A stretch of 15,035 bases of DNA. Source: DATJFX01 sp035495465. Lineage in GTDB: Bacteria; Patescibacteriota; Doudnabacteria; UBA920; O2-02-FULL-48-8. A program made the position numbers and the translations under genes. The stretch is from positions 1 to 15,035 of the forward strand of contig DATJFX010000013.1 in the NCBI GenBank assembly GCA_035495465.1, written 5' to 3'. This document shows, in pieces, positions 13,657 through 15,035 of this stretch (position 1 is the first letter of the stretch; every line of letters begins with the position of its first letter). The notes beneath the pieces are model-generated. The model made no database searches and was not told the origin of the DNA. It worked only from the letters and a program-made list of their open reading frames with translations.

Positions 13657-13675
13657 TAACTTACTTTAGTAATGA

Positions 13676-15035
13676 CTAGATAGAACTTCCCTGAACGTAA
13701 TGGAATCTTCCGCAGTCTATGTTTGCGATATGGTCGAAACTATGGCCGCGCAATTCAAATTCATCCACACTGGTAAACGGAAATTCCGTTCCGCCGATCA
13801 CCTGGAATACCGTATTGGAATTCTGACATTTTACCAAACTGCCGTCTGGGTGTTGGGTATCATTTGTGACTGCGTCAGTATCAACTGGGATTGTATTTAA
13901 GTCATCATCAGTGATTTGATTCACTTGATCGAATCGGAAACCTAGGCCTAAGAACGCCGAAGCTGAAGCAAATCCTTTTCGTTTTTCACCGTGTTCGATA
14001 AACCAGACAGTAGCGTTGCTACCCTTTACCAGGGTGCCTTCGGCTGGAAGGGCTGGTTTGTCACTGACTGTAAATCCATCAAGTGAACTGACAACAATTA
14101 TGTTTAAGAACTTACCGCCGCGGGCGTGAAAGACTGCGGCACCTCTAAACGGTCTGAGCGTGCAGTTGGCAGCTAGATAGACAGTGGTATTGGCATCTCC
14201 GGAGACTTTATAGAGACGTCCGTTGATCAAGGTATTAGTACATGGTTGCCCTTCACCTTCAGTGTCATCTCCTTCGCCACTATTTGAAGTTAAACTTCCC
14301 GTTATGGTAACGGTGCCAGTCGCGTTATTGCCGTCGCTGTCTTGAATAGAAGATCCGGTGATAGTGATATTGTCTCCTACTGCTACATTTGGACTTGAAG
14401 TGTTGGCACTTAGGGTAATTGTTAAAACTTTAGAATCAGAGCTCCAATTGGCCGACCCTATATCCCCCGCTCCATCAAGCCAAGAATGGGTGTTGTTCAA
14501 AACTAATACGTCATTTATGTTTGAAGCAGTAATACTTGGCGAATTAGTCGCTTCGCTAAAGGTGAGCACTACAGTCTTAGTTCCGCTGGAATTATGCGCT
14601 ACAGCGCTTAACAATATGGGCCCGGTAATGTCTGGAGCCGGGGCGGAGATGGCACTAGTCGTAATGTCAGCGCTGAAAGTCGGAGAATCAGCCGAGGTTG
14701 TGACGCCGTCAGTTGCCAGAGTAGCAGTGATTTTATCTGCCGGACTGGTACCGCTCCAACTGTCATCGGTGGAAAGTGCGACAAAAAATTTCTTACCAGT
14801 TAGGCTATTATGTGAATTCACATCAATAGTAGTTGGAGTATCTACGTTTACAGTGGATTCACTGCCTGCGACTTGGTCGTTGGCAGTATCTAAGACTCCG
14901 TTATTATTTGTATCTTCATAAACTTCTAGTTTTTTCAAATCATCACTTGATACAGTGCTCGATCCCACATGATTAATTGTTACTACCACTGAAGTCAATG
15001 TTTCATCAGCATTTGCATTCAGTGCAAATGAAAAC
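13676..15035 (-). CDS. Large surface/secreted repeat protein, C-terminal part (5' end outside window)
   Basis: The frame is open to the right edge, so only about 452 C-terminal residues are seen. Numbering here starts at the codon at 14998. A Ca-binding-like acidic loop (DTNNNGVLDTAND, 29-41) lies in the first beta-rich domain. A second, Ig-like/S-layer-type domain (about 122-235) opens DITGPILLSAVA and holds TKTVVLTFSEA. An acidic linker (240-251) leads to three imperfect copies of a unit of about 55 residues (259-315, 319-372, 385-435). The clearest copy reads GTLVKGSNATVWFIEHGEKR then GFASASAFLGLGFRFDQV. Such units are common in CPR extracellular proteins of unknown role. Four cysteines flank the repeats. 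Secretion is inferred from composition only. Confidence 0.8.
   Translation of the reverse strand, partial: FSFALNANADETLTSVVVTINHVGSSTVSSDDLKKLEVYEDTNNNGVLDTANDQVAGSESTVNVDTPTTIDVNSHNSLTGKKFFVALSTDDSWSGTSPADKITATLATDGVTTSADSPTFSADITTSAISAPAPDITGPILLSAVAHNSSGTKTVVLTFSEATNSPSITASNINDVLVLNNTHSWLDGAGDIGSANWSSDSKVLTITLSANTSSPNVAVGDNITITGSSIQDSDGNNATGTVTITGSLTSNSGEGDDTEGEGQPCTNTLINGRLYKVSGDANTTVYLAANCTLRPFRGAAVFHARGGKFLNIIVVSSLDGFTVSDKPALPAEGTLVKGSNATVWFIEHGEKRKGFASASAFLGLGFRFDQVNQITDDDLNTIPVDTDAVTNDTQHPDGSLVKCQNSNTVFQVIGGTEFPFTSVDEFELRGHSFDHIANIDCGRFHYVQGSSI

Noticed and set aside
14358..14921. 187-codon open frame on the plus strand
   Set aside because: It lies inside the surface-protein gene; low-complexity Thr/Ser/Val codons on the minus strand create it, and it has no ribosome-binding site or family motif.

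Overview
The window reads as a piece of a small-genome bacterium, most likely a member of Candidatus Patescibacteria (CPR). That is an inference from gene style: tight 4-17 nt overlaps, a divergent MurG/MurC pair, a CPR-type repeat surface protein, and a tiny RRM protein with an RGG tail. No taxonomic marker was searched. TGA is used as a stop codon, so this is not a recoded Gracilibacteria/Absconditabacteria genome. No tRNA, CRISPR array or transposase is visible.

Layout, right to left on the minus strand: from a promoter at about 9974-10002 an envelope operon runs: polyprenyl-phosphate sugar-1-phosphate transferase, two GT4 glycosyltransferases, murG, a patatin-like lipase, murC, an orphan ABC-2 permease, and a short HPF/RaiA ribosome-hibernation factor. 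Almost every junction overlaps or abuts. Together these genes would load a sugar on the lipid carrier, extend it, make lipid II and its precursor, and possibly export the glycan. A fold-III PLP decarboxylase of the arginine decarboxylase (SpeA) type follows, with its own promoter.

The middle (9942-11800) is regulatory and RNA-rich. A GC-richer orphan gene of 151 aa (plus strand) has its own extended -10 promoter, a perfect Shine-Dalgarno and a bidirectional terminator. Next comes an RRM RNA-binding protein on the minus strand with a consensus promoter and a 5' UTR that can fold. Then comes the RNase P RNA gene (minus), divergent from typA/bipA (plus). The -35 boxes of the two promoters are the two halves of one palindrome. 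typA ends at a bidirectional terminator, beyond which lies the C-terminal part of a large surface protein (minus strand, entering from the right edge).

The most unusual content is non-coding. Two elements of about 120 nt (59-177 and 10593-10717) share end sequences, a predicted three-way-junction architecture and a tandem G-A mismatch in the closing stem, yet have different internal sequences. Both lie exactly 4 nt beyond the stop codon of a minus-strand gene. A third, unrelated fold-back (1625-1773) spans from the HPF stop codon to the decarboxylase -35 box and holds two crossing inverted repeats, a pseudoknot-like order. These are the best candidates for something undescribed.
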